Shown: piece after piece, positions 1-10,319 of the stretch | Numbering within the stretch: the stretch's first letter is position 1 | How the letters are laid out: the number at the start of each line of letters is the position of its first letter | NCBI GenBank assembly: GCA_905221605.1 | Contig: CAJNDS010002601.1 | Span: 1,033,876-1,071,392, forward strand | DNA: 37,517 bases | Direction of reading: 5' to 3' | From: Symbiodinium natans | Lineage: Eukaryota; Sar; Dinophyceae; Suessiales; Symbiodiniaceae | Position numbers and translations under genes: made by a program | Notes under the pieces: model-generated | Database searches by the model: none | Seen by the model: only the letters and a program-made list of their open reading frames with translations | Told to the model about the DNA's origin: nothing

Positions 1-545
1 AGAAACGCATACGAGCAGAATGGAAACCAAGCAGAATGACAAAAAACACGAGCAGAATGAATAAATGAGGTTGGAGGACAGGGCTTGCTGAGGAAAAATG
101 AGAACTTTATATTTCTTAATGTTTTGGGATTCTCTGGGTGGGTGGGTTTTTTTCTAGAGTCCAGACAGCGGCTCTACTAGAGATTGCTCGACCCAGAGCT
201 GCTGAACCCTAAACCCTAAACCCTAAACCCTAGGACCGACCAAAGGCCAGGGTGCCCCAGGTGACCGAAGCAGGTGGGCGTTAACTTCAAGCGGCAGCAG
301 CAAACGTCTTCTGTTTCAGGGTTTAGGGTTTAGGGTTTAGGGTTTAGGGTTTAGGGTTGAGGGTTTAGGGTTTAGGGTAATTCAACGCAGATAATTGCAG
401 GGTTTTGGGTTTAGGGTTTAGGGTAATTACACGCAGATAATTGCACAATGCCAAAGTTCATCCTGGTGGTTTAGGGGTTAGGGTTTTGGGTTTAGGGTTT
501 AGGGTTAAGTTCACCCTGGTAGTTTAGGGTTTAGGGTTTGTGGCT
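1..545. repeat. Telomere-like tracts and a dispersed repeat
   Basis: CCCTAAA and TTTAGGG tracts at 207-232 and 318-540. 100-205 (TTTCTTAATGTTTTGGGATT with GGGTGGGTGGGT) resembles 35273-35352, so it is a dispersed repeat. 240-315 is an island open in several frames with no recognisable product. Confidence 0.6.
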
Positions 546-589
546 TAGGGGCAGGGGGTCCTGGGCTAAAAATACTCGAGCTCACGACG

Positions 590-662
590 CTATCGACGCG
601 CCCAGGCCAACTGTTTCTCAGCCGGATGCAGCTTGATATTCTCGTAGGTGACGCCCGAACAC
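590..662 (-). CDS. Exon-like island with stop, unknown protein
   Basis: Preceded by CAG. Reads CSGVTYENIKLHPAEKQL then AWARR and a TAG at 590-592, so it could be a last exon. Flanked on both sides by telomere-like tracts. No family recognised. Confidence 0.42.
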
Positions 663-1079
663 CTGAGACCCCAAACCCTAAACCCTAAACCTAAACCCTT
701 ACTAAACCTAAACCCTAAACCCTAAACCCTAAACCCTTGGTCGGTGTTCACCGGAGGCATCCACCCCACCCAAAATACATAATCTCAAACCGCAACAACC
801 CGAGGCCCAAGATCCTACAACCTAAACTCAACCTCCAAAACCACAGACCTCTTGAAGCCCTAAACCCTATAAACCCTAAACCCTAAACCCTAAACCCCAA
901 ACCCCAAACCCTAAACAGAGAAGTCTCCGAAGCCGTCCTTGTGGCCGCTGAGGTGTTGGGGAGTGTGTGCGTGTGTGTGAAGGTGATGCAAGTTAAGTTA
1001 CTGGCCCCTGCTAAAAACTGAATACTACCATGACTCTACTCCTTATACCCATAGGGTTTAGGGGTTAGGGTTCAGATGA

Positions 1080-1440
1080 GCTTTACTCCTACAAGATTGT
1101 CTACGAAATAAGGAACACTTCCGCGGTCCTTTCGCGAGTATTGTTTCTACTCGTCCGCTGCGCTTCCTTCCACGGACGCTTTCGCGGATTGATTTCGCGC
1201 AGTTTTAAAAAACTTGCTTCCGCGAGTAGGTCTGCATGATATACGCGTCGTGTGGTCCAAAGCAAGCGAGCTCGACGAAACACTGCTGAAACTTGGAGGA
1301 GGTTCGATCGCTACCCGCGGACTGCTTGGAACGCACACGCAATGAGCTTCCGCAGAGATGTGCTTCCGCAATCCTTCCGCGGGCTTCCGCGGCCACAGTC
1401 CCGTGCACTTTAGTGATAAGCCATAGCAAGCTGCGACAGC
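1080..1440. other. Unique GC-rich segment with recurrent CTTCCGCG motif
   Basis: TTCCGCG or its near variants occur about eight times (for example 1119, 1220, 1377, 1386). Several overlapping open frames exist; none resembles a known protein. Confidence 0.5.
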
Positions 1441-1764
1441 GAATATCTTAAAACCTTAAAACCAAACACCTCCTCCTTTAAACCTCAGAATCGAAGTAGC
1501 GAATACCACCCAAAGTGTCCAAAACCGATTTTACTAGCGAGAAGGGCGTAGGGCGTGGGGTATAGCAAACCCTAAACCCTAAACCCTAAAAGGTTTACGG
1601 TGCGGAGTCGAATCCGGGGGGGGGGGGGGGGGGTTGCTTGATATACGATACTCGGCCAAGGGGTGTAAGGACAGGGGTATGGCGAATTCCCCCTGTGTTG
1701 CAGTGGCAATCTAGGCAGGGTTTAGGGTTTAGGGTTTTGGGTTGGTAAAGAGTTAGGCTACCTG

Positions 1765-2144
1765 ATAGGTTTAGGGTTTAGGGTTTAGGGTTTAGGGTTT
1801 AGGGTTTAGGGTTTAGGGTTTAGGGTTTAGGGTTTAGGGTTTCGAGCTTAGTGTTTAGGGTTAGGGGGTTTTAGGGTTTTAGGGTGTCGGAGAAGGCTTG
1901 CCGAGTTCGCGGCATCGAGCACTGCACCTGCAGCAGGCTAAAGCCCCAAACCTTACACCCTAAACTCCCTGAACCGAACCCTTACAAGCTTTAGGGATTG
2001 GGGTTTGGGTTTAGGGTTTAGGGTTTAGGGTTTAGGGTTTAGGGTTTAGGGTTTAGGGTTTAGGGTTTAGGGTTTAGGGTTTAGGGTTTAGGGTTTAGGG
2101 TTTAGGGTTTAGGGTTTAGGGTTTAGGGTTTAGGGTTTAGGGTA
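1765..2144. repeat. Telomere-like arrays
   Basis: Near-perfect TTTAGGG arrays at 1769-1842 and 2007-2144, separated by degenerate units and an island (1885-1980) with no clear product. Confidence 0.95.
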
Positions 2145-2414
2145 AGCTCTATACCCTAAACTTACAAACCGTAAGGTCCCTACACCCCGTAACACATAGC
2201 TATAGGGTTTATGGCGTAGGGCTTTAGGGTTCAAGATATGGGCGCTAGTGTTGAGACTCCTAGAACCCTAAACCCTAGGGACCCTAAACCCCAAACCCCA
2301 AACCCTAAACCCTAAGCCACTACTAGAGGAGGTGCCCAGGGTTCAGGACGTGCATGAGAAGGTGAACTCAAAAGACAGCAGAAGTGCATCTAAGGGATTG
2401 CTTACAAGGGTTGA

Positions 2415-2500
2415 TAGTTGGGATGTTCCCCCTGATACGAACAGTCCTTAATAGGGATTATCGCACCCACTATTCTAATCCCTAGGGAGGAACATTCCAA
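2415..2500. mobile_element. Small inverted-repeat element
   Basis: Ends TTGGGATGTTCC and GGAACATTCCAA, about 85 bp, inner AATAGGGATTA/TAATCCCTA also paired. Not assigned to introner families A or B. Confidence 0.65.
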
Positions 2501-3029
2501 CCCTAAACCCTTAAACCCTAAAGCCCTACACCCTAGGCCCCAAACCCTAAACTCTACACCCACCGCTCACAACTTCCTCGTCGAGTCTGGGCTAAAGCGA
2601 AGTCATCCTTCCCCAGGATTTATAGGGTTTTTGGGTTTAGGGTGTATGGTTTAGGGATACCTATTCTGTGGTGCGTAAAGTTAGGAGAGTCTGCGGGGTT
2701 TGTGAAGGCCCCCACTGGCCCGAATTCTGGAAGTGGTAGGCAGGGAATGGGTGAATTAGGTACCCTAAAGTATACTCCATTGAATGGATGTATTCGTTAG
2801 AATCCCGATATAGAAAGTGCCCCATTCCTTTAGTTCCTAAGAACCAGTAAGAAGAGTTGACTACAACGGTGTCATCAAGTCGAATAGAAAAAGAACGCGA
2901 GCGAGAAGGAGGAGAGAGCGAGAGAGAGAGACAGAGAGAGACAGAGACAGACAGGGTTTAGGGTTTAGGGGCTTTAGGGTTTTAGGGGGTTCAGTGGTTT
3001 TAGGGGTTTTAGGGGCTTTAGAGCTTTTA

Positions 3030-3165
3030 GGGGCGCGATCTAGGGGCCGAAACAGGGTCAAATTGGGATGCTGTCTGGTCGATGGTTGAGGAGTTAGTGC
3101 TCAACGCCGTGGACAGTTTGCTTGGAACGGCATATGGCGCAGCTGATAGTATAGGTTTCGGGATT
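3030..3165 (+). CDS. Possible exon island on the plus strand
   Basis: Frame reads DLGAETGSNWDAVWSMVEEL then VLNAVDSLLGTAYGAADS. It contains a CTTGG at about 3120, a possible intron start. The opposite strand is also open, so strand is unsure. Confidence 0.25.
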
Positions 3166-3769
3166 TGTGGGTTTTCCCTATAGGCCCTGAACCCTAAACC
3201 CCTACAGCCTAAACTCTGAGGGCTTGAGGGTTCAGGGTTCTGGTTTTGGGTCGAGGGCTCAAGGGTTAGGGTATAGGAGGGCATGCGCCCTTGCTTGAGA
3301 ACCACCCCCCCCCCCCCCCCAAAAAAAAAAAGAAAAAACAATAGAAGAGAGAGAGAAGAGAACAATCCCCGTACTACCCTCATGAGGATATGTTTTAAAA
3401 AGAATTCGGGGGGCTCTCTCTCACCAGAAGCCTTTCTTGGCCTGCAAAGTCTCTTGAACCCTGAGCCCTTAACCCTAAACCCTAAACCCTAAACCCTAAC
3501 CCTACGTATACCTTGAGCCCTAAACCCTAAACCTCTTGGTCTCCCACTCTGTATGCCTTTGGGAAAGTGAGGTTTTACGGCTTGGGGCGGAAGGGGGGTT
3601 GGCATGCGGTGTAGAGGGCCCGAAACCCTCAACCCTAAACCCTGAGGGGTTTGGCTCTAGGTTCTGACATTCTGGAATCACTTAAAGGCGTTGGGGTTGA
3701 GGGTGAACCCCTAAGCCCTAAACCCCAAACCCTAAACCCTAAATCCCTCTTCTGACCTTAGGGTTTTCC

Positions 3770-3886
3770 CTAGGCTGCCCAGTAACCTAGGCTTAAAAAG
3801 GGTACCCTTCTTTGCTTAAAGGGGTTTATAAGGGAACCTAAACCCCCCAAAACGGGAATAAGGGTACTACTGGGCATCCTAGTTCC
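3770..3886 (-). mobile_element. Family-B introner-like element with exact GGAA duplication
   Basis: 117 bp. GGAA flanks both sides exactly. Inverted ends CTAGGATGCCCAGTA and TACTGGGCAGCCTAG; the interior has GGGTACCCTTCTTT and CCCCAAAACGGG like family B. It interrupts an open frame at 3951-3887 (HFIDFAGTF...VLVIP), which continues in frame as ENPKVRRG when element plus one GGAA copy are removed. That would need a GG donor. Confidence 0.7.
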
Positions 3887-3951
3887 GGGATGACAAGCAC
3901 CTTACGGTCTTGCTGCAGGAAGGTGCCGGCAAAGTCGATGAAGTGCACGTC
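3887..3951 (-). CDS. Exon-like island, unknown protein
   Basis: Preceded by GAG (AG|GAC). Reads DVHFIDFAGTFLQQDRKV and ends LVIP at the element at 3770-3886. Codon choice (GTG, CTG, ATC, AAG) matches the exons of the two complete genes. No family recognised. Confidence 0.4.
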
Positions 3952-4195
3952 CTCGTGCGCGGGTTTGGGGTTTGGGGTTAGGGTTTCGGGTTTGTAGCTT
4001 AGGGCATTTAGGGTATCTATAGGGTAGCTTCAGGGTACTTAGGGCATTTCGGTTATTTGGGGTTCAGGGTCAAAGAAGATCCTCATCAACCCAAACCCTA
4101 CACCCTAAACTGAACCCTGAACCCTGAACCCTGAACCCTGAACCCTGAACCCTGAACCCTAAACCCTAAACCCTGAACCCTCACCAACCCGGAAA

Positions 4196-4311
4196 GGAAG
4201 GATACCACATCTCTTGGAGGCCTCAGTCCTTTGCTGGGCAGGGCTAACGCTGGCACCGCCAGGGCCCTATCTAGCGGTTTCCGAAAGAAATCATGGCTGT
4301 TGGTTACTGCG
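4196..4311 (-). CDS. Exon-like island, unknown protein
   Basis: Open over the whole island between two telomere-like tracts; reads HDFFRKPLDRALAVPALALP and continues SKGLRPPRDVV. The low-complexity composition makes it uncertain. Confidence 0.25.
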
Positions 4312-4320
4312 TCACAAGTT

Positions 4321-4462
4321 GGGTTAGGGTTTAGGGTTTAGGGTTTAGGGTTTAGGGTTTAGGGTTTAGGGTTTAGGGTTTAGGGTTTAGGGTTTAGGGT
4401 TTAGGGTTTAGGGTTTAGGGTTTAGGGTTTAGGGTTTAGGGTTTAGGGTTTAGGGTTTAGGG
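4321..4462. repeat. Telomere-like array
   Basis: About 20 perfect TTTAGGG units. Confidence 0.97.
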
Positions 4463-4579
4463 TTCAGCATCTCTGGTCCAAGCATTCACTAGTTGAGCAG
4501 CTTTCAAGGCCACAGGGGAATACCCACCCGCCCATTGGGTCCCACACCATTAGGAAAAATATCCAACCTCCTTCTTCTC

Positions 4580-4880
4580 TAGGCACGTGGTCAACAGAAT
4601 GGATTTGTTAACCACATGTGTTTGTTTCAAGCGGACAAGAAAACCAAACGTGGTCAACAGAATGGATTTGTCAACCACATGTTTCTGTTTCGAGCGGACA
4701 AGAAAACCAACGTGGTCAACAGAATGGATTTGTTAACCACATGTTTCCATTCGGGAACTTATTCTTTGGAAGCCATCTTGAGTTCTTGAGTCGTTTGAGG
4801 GGCTTCAGGGGCCTCAAAAACAGGCGCGGTCATTCGGGAACTTATTCTTTGGAAGCCATCTTGAATCGACTTTTTTGCGG
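4580..4880. repeat. Tandem duplications next to the gap
   Basis: Three copies of a 62-66 bp unit starting ACGTGGTCAACAGAATGG (about 4585, 4651, 4713), then two copies of CATTCGGGAACTTATTC plus TTTGGAAGCCATCTTGA (4748, 4832). Confidence 0.85.
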
Positions 4881-5027
4881 GGCTCCAGGGGGGGGGGGGG
4901 GGGGGGGGGGGGGGGGGNNNNNNNNNNNNNNNNNNNNNNNNNNNNNNNNNNNNNNNNNNNNNNNNNNNNNNNNNNNNNNNNNNNNNNNNNNNNNNNNNNN
5001 NNNNNNNNNNNNNNNNNGGGGGGGGGG
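4880..5027. other. Poly-G run and 100-N assembly gap
   Basis: G run from 4888, Ns at 4918-5017, then G again. The gap probably marks a homopolymer that could not be sequenced; open frames crossing it are meaningless. Confidence 0.98.
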
Positions 5028-5530
5028 ACCTTGCCCACTAAATATATGACCTTGCCCGCTAAATATATGACCTTGCCCGCTAAATATATGACCTTGCCCG
5101 CTAAATATATGACCTTGCCCGCTAAATATAGGACCTTGCCCGCTAAATATAGGACCTTGCCCGCTAAATATAGGACCTTGCCCGCTAAATATAGGACCTT
5201 GCCCGCTAAATATATGACCTTGCCCGCTAAATATATGACCTGGCCCGGGCCATATATTTAGCGGGCAAGGTCATATATTTAGCGGGCAAGGTCCTATATT
5301 TAGCGGGCAAGGTCATATATTTAGCGGGCAAGGTCATATATTTAGTGGGCAAGGTCGCCCTTTAGCGGGCAAGGTCATATATTTAGTGGGCAAGGTCTTT
5401 TTTTAGCCAATGGACCTTGCCCACTAAATATATGACCTTGCCCGCTAAATATATGACCTTGCCCGCTAAATATATGACCTTGCCCGCTAAATATAGGACC
5501 TTGCCCGCTAAATATAGGACCTTGCCCGCA
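5018..5530. repeat. 21-bp tandem array that switches orientation
   Basis: Unit GACCTTGCCCGCTAAATATAT, with ATAGG variants. Forward block about 5028-5240, inverted block about 5248-5395, forward block about 5413-5530. An open frame through it (TLPAKYM repeats) is a by-product. It adjoins the 100-N gap and poly-G run. Confidence 0.9.
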
Positions 5531-6247
5531 AAGTCATTAACATTTATATTATATATGAAAGAGTGGTTTAGGGTTTAGGGTTTAGGGTTTAGGGTTTAGG
5601 GTTTGGGGTCTAGGGTTTAGGGTTTAGGGCTTAGGGTGTAGGGTTTGGGGTTTAGGTTTTAGGGTTTAGGGTTAGGGCTTGGGGTTATGAGTGGTGTTGG
5701 TTGCTGCTTTATAAAATTAAATCGCGGTTTCCGAAATCAGGGGTGCCGTATTGGGGGCCTTATTCTAAGGCAATCCTACTATTTGGGGGGGTGTATGCTC
5801 GGGGTCCCCGATTTTCGTAAACCCCCAGACAGTGCACTCCCTAAACTGACGGTGCCTGCTGCAAGGTTGTTTAGGGTTGAGGGCTTATATGGGGTTCAGG
5901 CCAGTGTAGGCTTGAGCGTGCGATGATACGGCCACCTATATGCGAGGGGAACCCTGATGGGAACATCATGTTCGGGAGCGGACAACATGTCCCCCCCAAG
6001 CCCTCACAACTTGCGCACCTCAGCTTTTAGGTTTGGGGTTGTAAACCGTACACCTGGCAAGCCCTACAAGCCCCAAGAACCAAAACCTGAACCCAATCAG
6101 CCGAGTGCGCCTTCTTGCGCCCCTAGAAGCCCCGGAATCCCGGAATCCCGAGCCCTTAACTCGAAGACCGGATGCCCCAAAACCTTGCAACCTCGTCGAG
6201 CAATTTTTATTACCTCCGCACACTTAGCTGCCGAAGGTGTTCGCGAA

Positions 6248-9200
6248 TTAGGGCGGCCCCTTCATGCGGCGCCTTCGCTTGGGCTGTCGGTCGGTCATGG
6301 TCGCCTGGCCCGCCTCGGTGAGCAAAGCGACGACGTCTTGATGATCACGCGTGCGGGCGGCATCCAGTGCGGAGAAGCCGTCCCCTGTCACAAGGTTCAG
6401 GTTTGCCCTGCTGTGGACAAAGGCCCGAACGATTTCCAGGTGGCCCAGAAAGCAAGCCACATGCAAGGGGACGAGACCTCGGTCATCTGCGAAGTCGAGC
6501 TGTGCTCGGTGTTGGATGAGCAGCTCGGTCGCCTGCAGTTGCCCGGATGCACCTTGGCTGACTCCTGAGCCCCTCCGACAAGTTTTAACTTCTCGGCTCC
6601 TTGTTGTAGTTTCTTCAACAACAAACCCTAAACCCTAAACCCTAAACCCTAAACTCTAAACCCCAAGTCCTAAGAGCCAGCCAGAAGAAAGCCAAGGCAC
6701 AGGCCGCAACCAGTGCGGACGTGCCAAGCGGTGGGACGGCCTCCATGTTTGCCCGAGCCTCCAGCAAGACGCGCACAGCTCCGATGTTGCCAAGGGCAAT
6801 GGCCATGTGCAACGGAGGACCATCCTGGGCTTAAGGTTTAAGGGTTTGGGTTTAGGGTTTAGGTTAGGGTTTAGGGTTTAGGGCTTAAGGCTTAGGGCTT
6901 AGGGTTTAGGGATTAGGGTTTAGGGTTGGACGGCCAAAGGAACCCCAAACATTGGGATCAAACAAACCTCTCATGATACTACAACGCCTCTTTAGGGTGG
7001 GGCAGATGGACCCAAAAACCTTCTAAGGTTCATGTAGTCCCCAAAATCTCAACACCCCAAACCCTCAGCCCAAAAAAAGGTTCTTTTTCCTGTGACTACC
7101 AAACCCTATGCATAGGTCGGATATAACCCGCCCCCCTCCAAAAAAAAAAATAGGGTATAAGCCCCTAAACAAGTAGGCAAATGGAGCCCCAGCTAGTCCC
7201 AAGGATCGGAGCTGGTTGCATCCTTGTCCGCGCCAGCCTGGATCAAGAAGCGCGCAACGTCACAGCGCCCTTTTGAACACCTTGGCTCGTGGGTCGGAGA
7301 GGGTTGTGGGGCTTGGGGTTTAGGGGTTGTATAGGGTTTAATATCAGGGCCTTAATGATTTTAATAGGGTTTTGCGGGTTTTTATATTGAAATTATGAAA
7401 GGGGCCATAAGGGAATACTACTAGTATATTCTTCCGACCACTACAATAGGGGCTTAGGGGCTTAGGGGTTTCAAAACATGCGAAGAATCTTGCAAGGTTT
7501 AGGGTTTCGGGTTTCGGGCTTAGGGTAACACAACGTCCTCCGGATCTAACTCTGCAAGGGCAATAAAGGGATGGGCGGTTTCAGCACGCCTGTGCTTAGG
7601 GTTTAGTGTGTAGGGTTTAGGGCCGCTTCTACACAGAATCGGCTCCTGCACCCTTCCACCACCCCCCCCCCCTGCCCCCTGACATCATTTGTGGTCTCTA
7701 TTCTAAGAAGACATCGTCCTGAGAGTTTAGGCTCCCCAAAAATACGACCCATAATGTAGATCCACCTCCCCATGTGCATTCAGATCAAGCCGAGGCACGC
7801 CTCATGAAGCAGAGTGTATCCATTCGCAGCAGGAACGTTAATGTCGGCCCGGAATTCGACCAGCAAGCGCACCGTTTCGACGTGACCCTCGCTGCAGGCA
7901 GAGAACCTGACGGGGAGTGCGGTTCACTAAAGCAATCCCCCTTCACAAAACAGATGGCCCCCATTCCTTGCAATCATCAGGTAAGAAAATAATCACGGTA
8001 ATAACAAGCAGAATAACTAAACCCTACAAACCCCAAGCTCTAAACTTCCCAACCCTAAACCCCAAGAATTTCTGAGAAAAGAAGCAAAGGTGTCACTCGG
8101 GCGTCTGCTCCCACATTGACCGATGCGCGGGCGTCAAGCAGCATCCGAACGATTTCAGCATTCCCTCCGGCACTGGCGAGTTCCAAGGGCAGGACCACCT
8201 AGAAGGGACCCTGCTAGCCCTAAACCCCAAACCCTACACCACTACCATACTGTAAGCCATGAGCTATATAGGCTTAAGGCTTAGGGTCTAGGGTTTCGGG
8301 TACCCTAAACCCTAAACCCTAAACCCTAAACCCTAAACCCTAAACCCTAAACCCTAAACCCTAAACCCTAAACCCTACTCCCTAAACCCTAAACCCTAAA
8401 CCCCTAAACCCCAAAAATCCCTAAACCCAAAAAACCCTAAACCAAAAAAACCTAAACCCGTGGGGGTTCCTTGCCCAAGGGACGGATTGGCCGACGCTCG
8501 ACGTCTGGGTTATGTCAACACCGCACTCAATCAGCCAGCGTGTCATGTTCACACTGCCACACACCTTGGGGAGCAAACAGACACATGGCCTTGGGGTTTA
8601 GGGCCTAGGGTCTATTACGGTTTAGGGTTCAGGGTTTAGGGCTTTAGTTGGCCTGTGGGGCTTCTGGGTCTATGCGGCTTGCAGGGCTCGTAAGGCCTTC
8701 AGGACACATAGGGCTCAAAGGCTTTACTTGGAGGTTCATGGTACGTATTCACCAATTTTTAACTGTACTTATAACCCACTTATAAGCCCTTATATACGTG
8801 CCCTAATATGGTTCTAAGTACAGTGATAAGTACAGTTATAACTGGCCAATAAGTACCATAATGAACCTCCAAGTAGGGTCATTTCAGCCCCCAAGGAACG
8901 CAGGCCCAATGTAGCGGCGTCCTTCCTGAAGGGGAATCAGGGAGACAGACGTCCTTGGCTGAATTTGGGTTTAGGGTTTAGGGTTTAGGGTTTAGTAAGT
9001 TTAGGGTTTAGGGTTTAGGGAACCCTTGCAAAAAACCGAGGATACATGTGGATGTTCTCTTGGGCTAACACTGCAGTGTAAATATGCAGGAACCCTAGAA
9101 GCCAGAAAGGAATGCAAAAGAGAAATTGTGTAATGTAGGAGCCTGAACAATTTCAAGTTTTTTTTTTTTGGGGGAGGGGGGGGGGGGGGGGGGGGGGGGC

Positions 9201-10303
9201 GGTTATTATAGCATAATTTATAAAGGGGCCAGAAGTGAATAATACCCTGAACCCTAAACCCCAAACCTTTAACCCTAGAAATGGTGTACCATTCAGGGTG
9301 GGGCCCCCTAGTTATAAGTAGAGTTATAAGGGCCCTAAATTGGGTTATAAGGACCCTAAGTTAGGTTATAAGTCCCTTAGCTACAGTTAGTATAGTAAGG
9401 GGGCCCCACCCTGTTGGACAGCCTAGCATCAGCGCGTGCTTCGGCAAGCAACTTCGCCGATCTCAGGCTGTCAGCAGCAGCGGCCCAGCTGAGGCATCGG
9501 ATGTTTCGGTATCCTTGCCTTCGTAGTTTCGGTAACCATGGGTTTAGGGTTTAGGGTTTCGGACTTAGGGTTTAGGGTGCAGGGTTTAGGGTTCTTACTA
9601 GTTCTTACAATAAGGGTACCCTTCTTTGGGGTTGGTAACTTTATAAGGAACCCAGAAACCCCCAAAAAAGGGGTAAAGGGTACTACTGGTGCCCACCAAG
9701 TTGCACATTGGGGTCCAGAGGTCGTTGGAGGAACTCCTCGACAGTCCTTCGTTGCTAAGTTCATAAAGCCCCCAGAAAAGTGTAAACTTGCAGTTCTACA
9801 GGGGATTAGAGTATCCCAAGAAAGTGTAAGCTTTCAAATCTACAGGGGGTTAGAGTATCCCAAAAAAGTGTAAAGTGTGCTCACTCGGCGACCAAGAGTC
9901 TGAGCATTGTCTGAGACAACTGCTGAGTGGAGGGCCATCAAGCACTGTGCACCAGGTTGCGACAATGACAGCAGAACCAGGTCGAGAACCAATGGCAACT
10001 CCTAGCTCAAGGTAGGGATAGTATTAAAAACTCAACTTTCCATTCCTTATTGGGTTTAAAGTACACTTAAACATGTGAAATGATACCCCACTATGACAAA
10101 GACTCGAGCTGTCTCTCATCATCAATGATACTCCCTCTCTGAAGCAGCCGCTGACGAAATCGCGTCTGCCCCGTCAGCGACGTGAGGTGCTCCTTCAAGG
10201 CCCGAGCAGACCGGCTACCACGCTGGGTCGCCAAGCTCTCAAACTCCTCCGGTGACAGAGCCAGCACTTCCTCCCCGGTTGCCATCATCACTACGCGCAA
10301 CAT
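6248..10303 (-). CDS. Ankyrin-repeat protein, complete, 11 exons (428 aa)
   Basis: Exons in transcript order: 10303-10106, 10001-9901, 9746-9705, 9518-9431, 8953-8900, 8564-8484, 8198-8086, 7906-7799, 7280-7208, 6824-6701, 6552-6248. They total 1287 nt with one open frame, ATG at 10301-10303 and TAA at 6248-6250. Residues 1 to about 90 form an N-terminal domain starting MLRVVMMATGEEV, with ALKEHL and RFRQRLLQRG; I recall similar ubiquitin-like openings in dinoflagellate ankyrin proteins. About eight to nine ankyrin repeats follow; clear cores are GRTPLHWAC, RVTPLFSACSEGHVE, NGYTLLHEAC and GLVPLHVACFLGHLE. The C-terminus is basic (RQPKRRRRMKGPP) and could be a nuclear signal. Ankyrin repeats bind proteins; the partner is unknown. 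Exon boundaries cut through repeats, as expected if introns were inserted late. Splicing is inferred from frame and family fit, not from transcripts. Confidence 0.88.
6553..6700 (-). mobile_element. Introner, ankyrin intron 10, GT donor
   Basis: 148 bp. Exact duplication GTGC/GTGC; inverted ends CTTGGCT and AGCCAAG. A short CCCTAAA tract (6624-6662) lies inside. Junction ALVAAC+ASGQLQ restores an ankyrin core. Confidence 0.85.
6825..7207 (-). mobile_element. Introner, ankyrin intron 9, GA donor
   Basis: 383 bp. Target GATC/GATG; starts CTTGGGACTAG, ends TTAAGCCCAG. It contains telomere-like repeats (6840-6930) and an A-run. Junction ATSS+DGPPLHM. Confidence 0.82.
7281..7798 (-). mobile_element. 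Introner, ankyrin intron 8, GT donor
   Basis: 518 bp. Target GTGC/GTGT; ends CTCGGCT and AGCCAAG are inverted. It contains a poly-C run near 7663-7672 and degenerate telomere units. Junction HEAC+SKGRCD. Confidence 0.8.
7907..8085 (-). mobile_element. Introner-like intron, ankyrin intron 7, GC donor
   Basis: 179 bp. Target GCTT/GTTC; starts CTTTTCTCAG and ends CCCCGTCAG, so the terminal repeat is poor. The GC donor is the choice that joins RVTPL to FSACSEG in frame. Confidence 0.68.
8199..8483 (-). mobile_element. Introner, ankyrin intron 6, GT donor
   Basis: 285 bp. Target GTCC/GTGG (weak). Starts CTTGGGCAAGG, ends CCCTTCTAG. The middle is a CCCTAAA array (8304-8402). Junction VGQS+VVLPLE. 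Confidence 0.75.
8565..8899 (-). mobile_element. Introner, ankyrin intron 5, GT donor, with nested element
   Basis: 335 bp. Left target GTTC, right GTGT (weak match). Inverted ends CTTGGGGGC and GCTCCCCAAG. A second inverted-repeat element of the GGAGGTTCATGG family (8728-8876) is nested inside. Junction LHWAC+VCGSVN. Confidence 0.8.
8728..8876. mobile_element. Inverted-repeat element of the GGAGGTTCATGG family (copy 1, intact)
   Basis: Inverted ends CTTGGAGGTTCATGGTAC and a matching GTACCAT...GAACCTCCAAG. The interior has repeated TATAAGTACAGTTATAA motifs. No coding capacity, about 150 bp. Nested in ankyrin intron 5; the CTTGG terminus is the same as in the introners. Confidence 0.82.
8954..9430 (-). 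mobile_element. Introner, ankyrin intron 4, GA donor, with nested repeats
   Basis: 477 bp. Duplication GATG/GACG; ends CTAGGCTG...CAGCCAAG are inverted. It holds a telomere-like tract (8967-9020), a poly-G run (9172-9200) and a nested inverted-repeat element at 9292-9412 with AGGGTGGGGCCCCC termini. Junction EARA+DVCLPD. Confidence 0.8.
9519..9704 (-). mobile_element. Introner, ankyrin intron 3, GC donor
   Basis: 186 bp. Exact duplication GCAA/GCAA; element starts CTTGGTGGGCACC and ends CTACGAAG. It contains a telomere-like tract (9541-9592) and family-B-like sequence (GGGTACCCTTCTTT with AAAAAAGGGG). Removing it gives DPNVQGYRN. Confidence 0.82.
9747..9900 (-). mobile_element. Introner, ankyrin intron 2, GA donor
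   Basis: 154 bp. Exact duplication GACT/GACT; element starts CTTGGTCGCC and ends GCAACGAAG. Inside are two tandem copies of a unit of about 45 bp (plus strand: TTAGAGTATCCCA preceded by a CTACAGGGG run). Frame junction NAQ+TVEEF. Confidence 0.85.
10002..10105 (-). mobile_element. Introner, ankyrin intron 1 (family A), GA donor
   Basis: 104 bp. Target duplication GAGT/GAGT is exact. The element starts CTTTGTCATAGTGGGG and ends CTTGAGCTAG. It shares TTTAATACTATCCC and TATTGGGTTTAAA-like segments with oxidase introns 3 and 5. Splicing GA...AG keeps the frame (ERQL+ELPLVL). Confidence 0.85.
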
Positions 10304-10319
10304 GTTCGCCGCTCTGGAA

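Noticed and set aside
1765-2144. True chromosome end
   Set aside because: Arrays lie inside the window in both orientations, with genes and unique sequence on both sides.
4618-5261. Gly-rich and TLPAKYM-repeat proteins
   Set aside because: They cross the N gap and poly-G, and the rest is translation of the 21-bp tandem array.
5018-5530. CRISPR-like array
   Set aside because: Units are contiguous with no spacers, and the genome is eukaryotic.
5957-6568. Plus-strand open frame of 203 codons
   Set aside because: It overlaps the last ankyrin exon (6248-6552) on the other strand and has no family resemblance.
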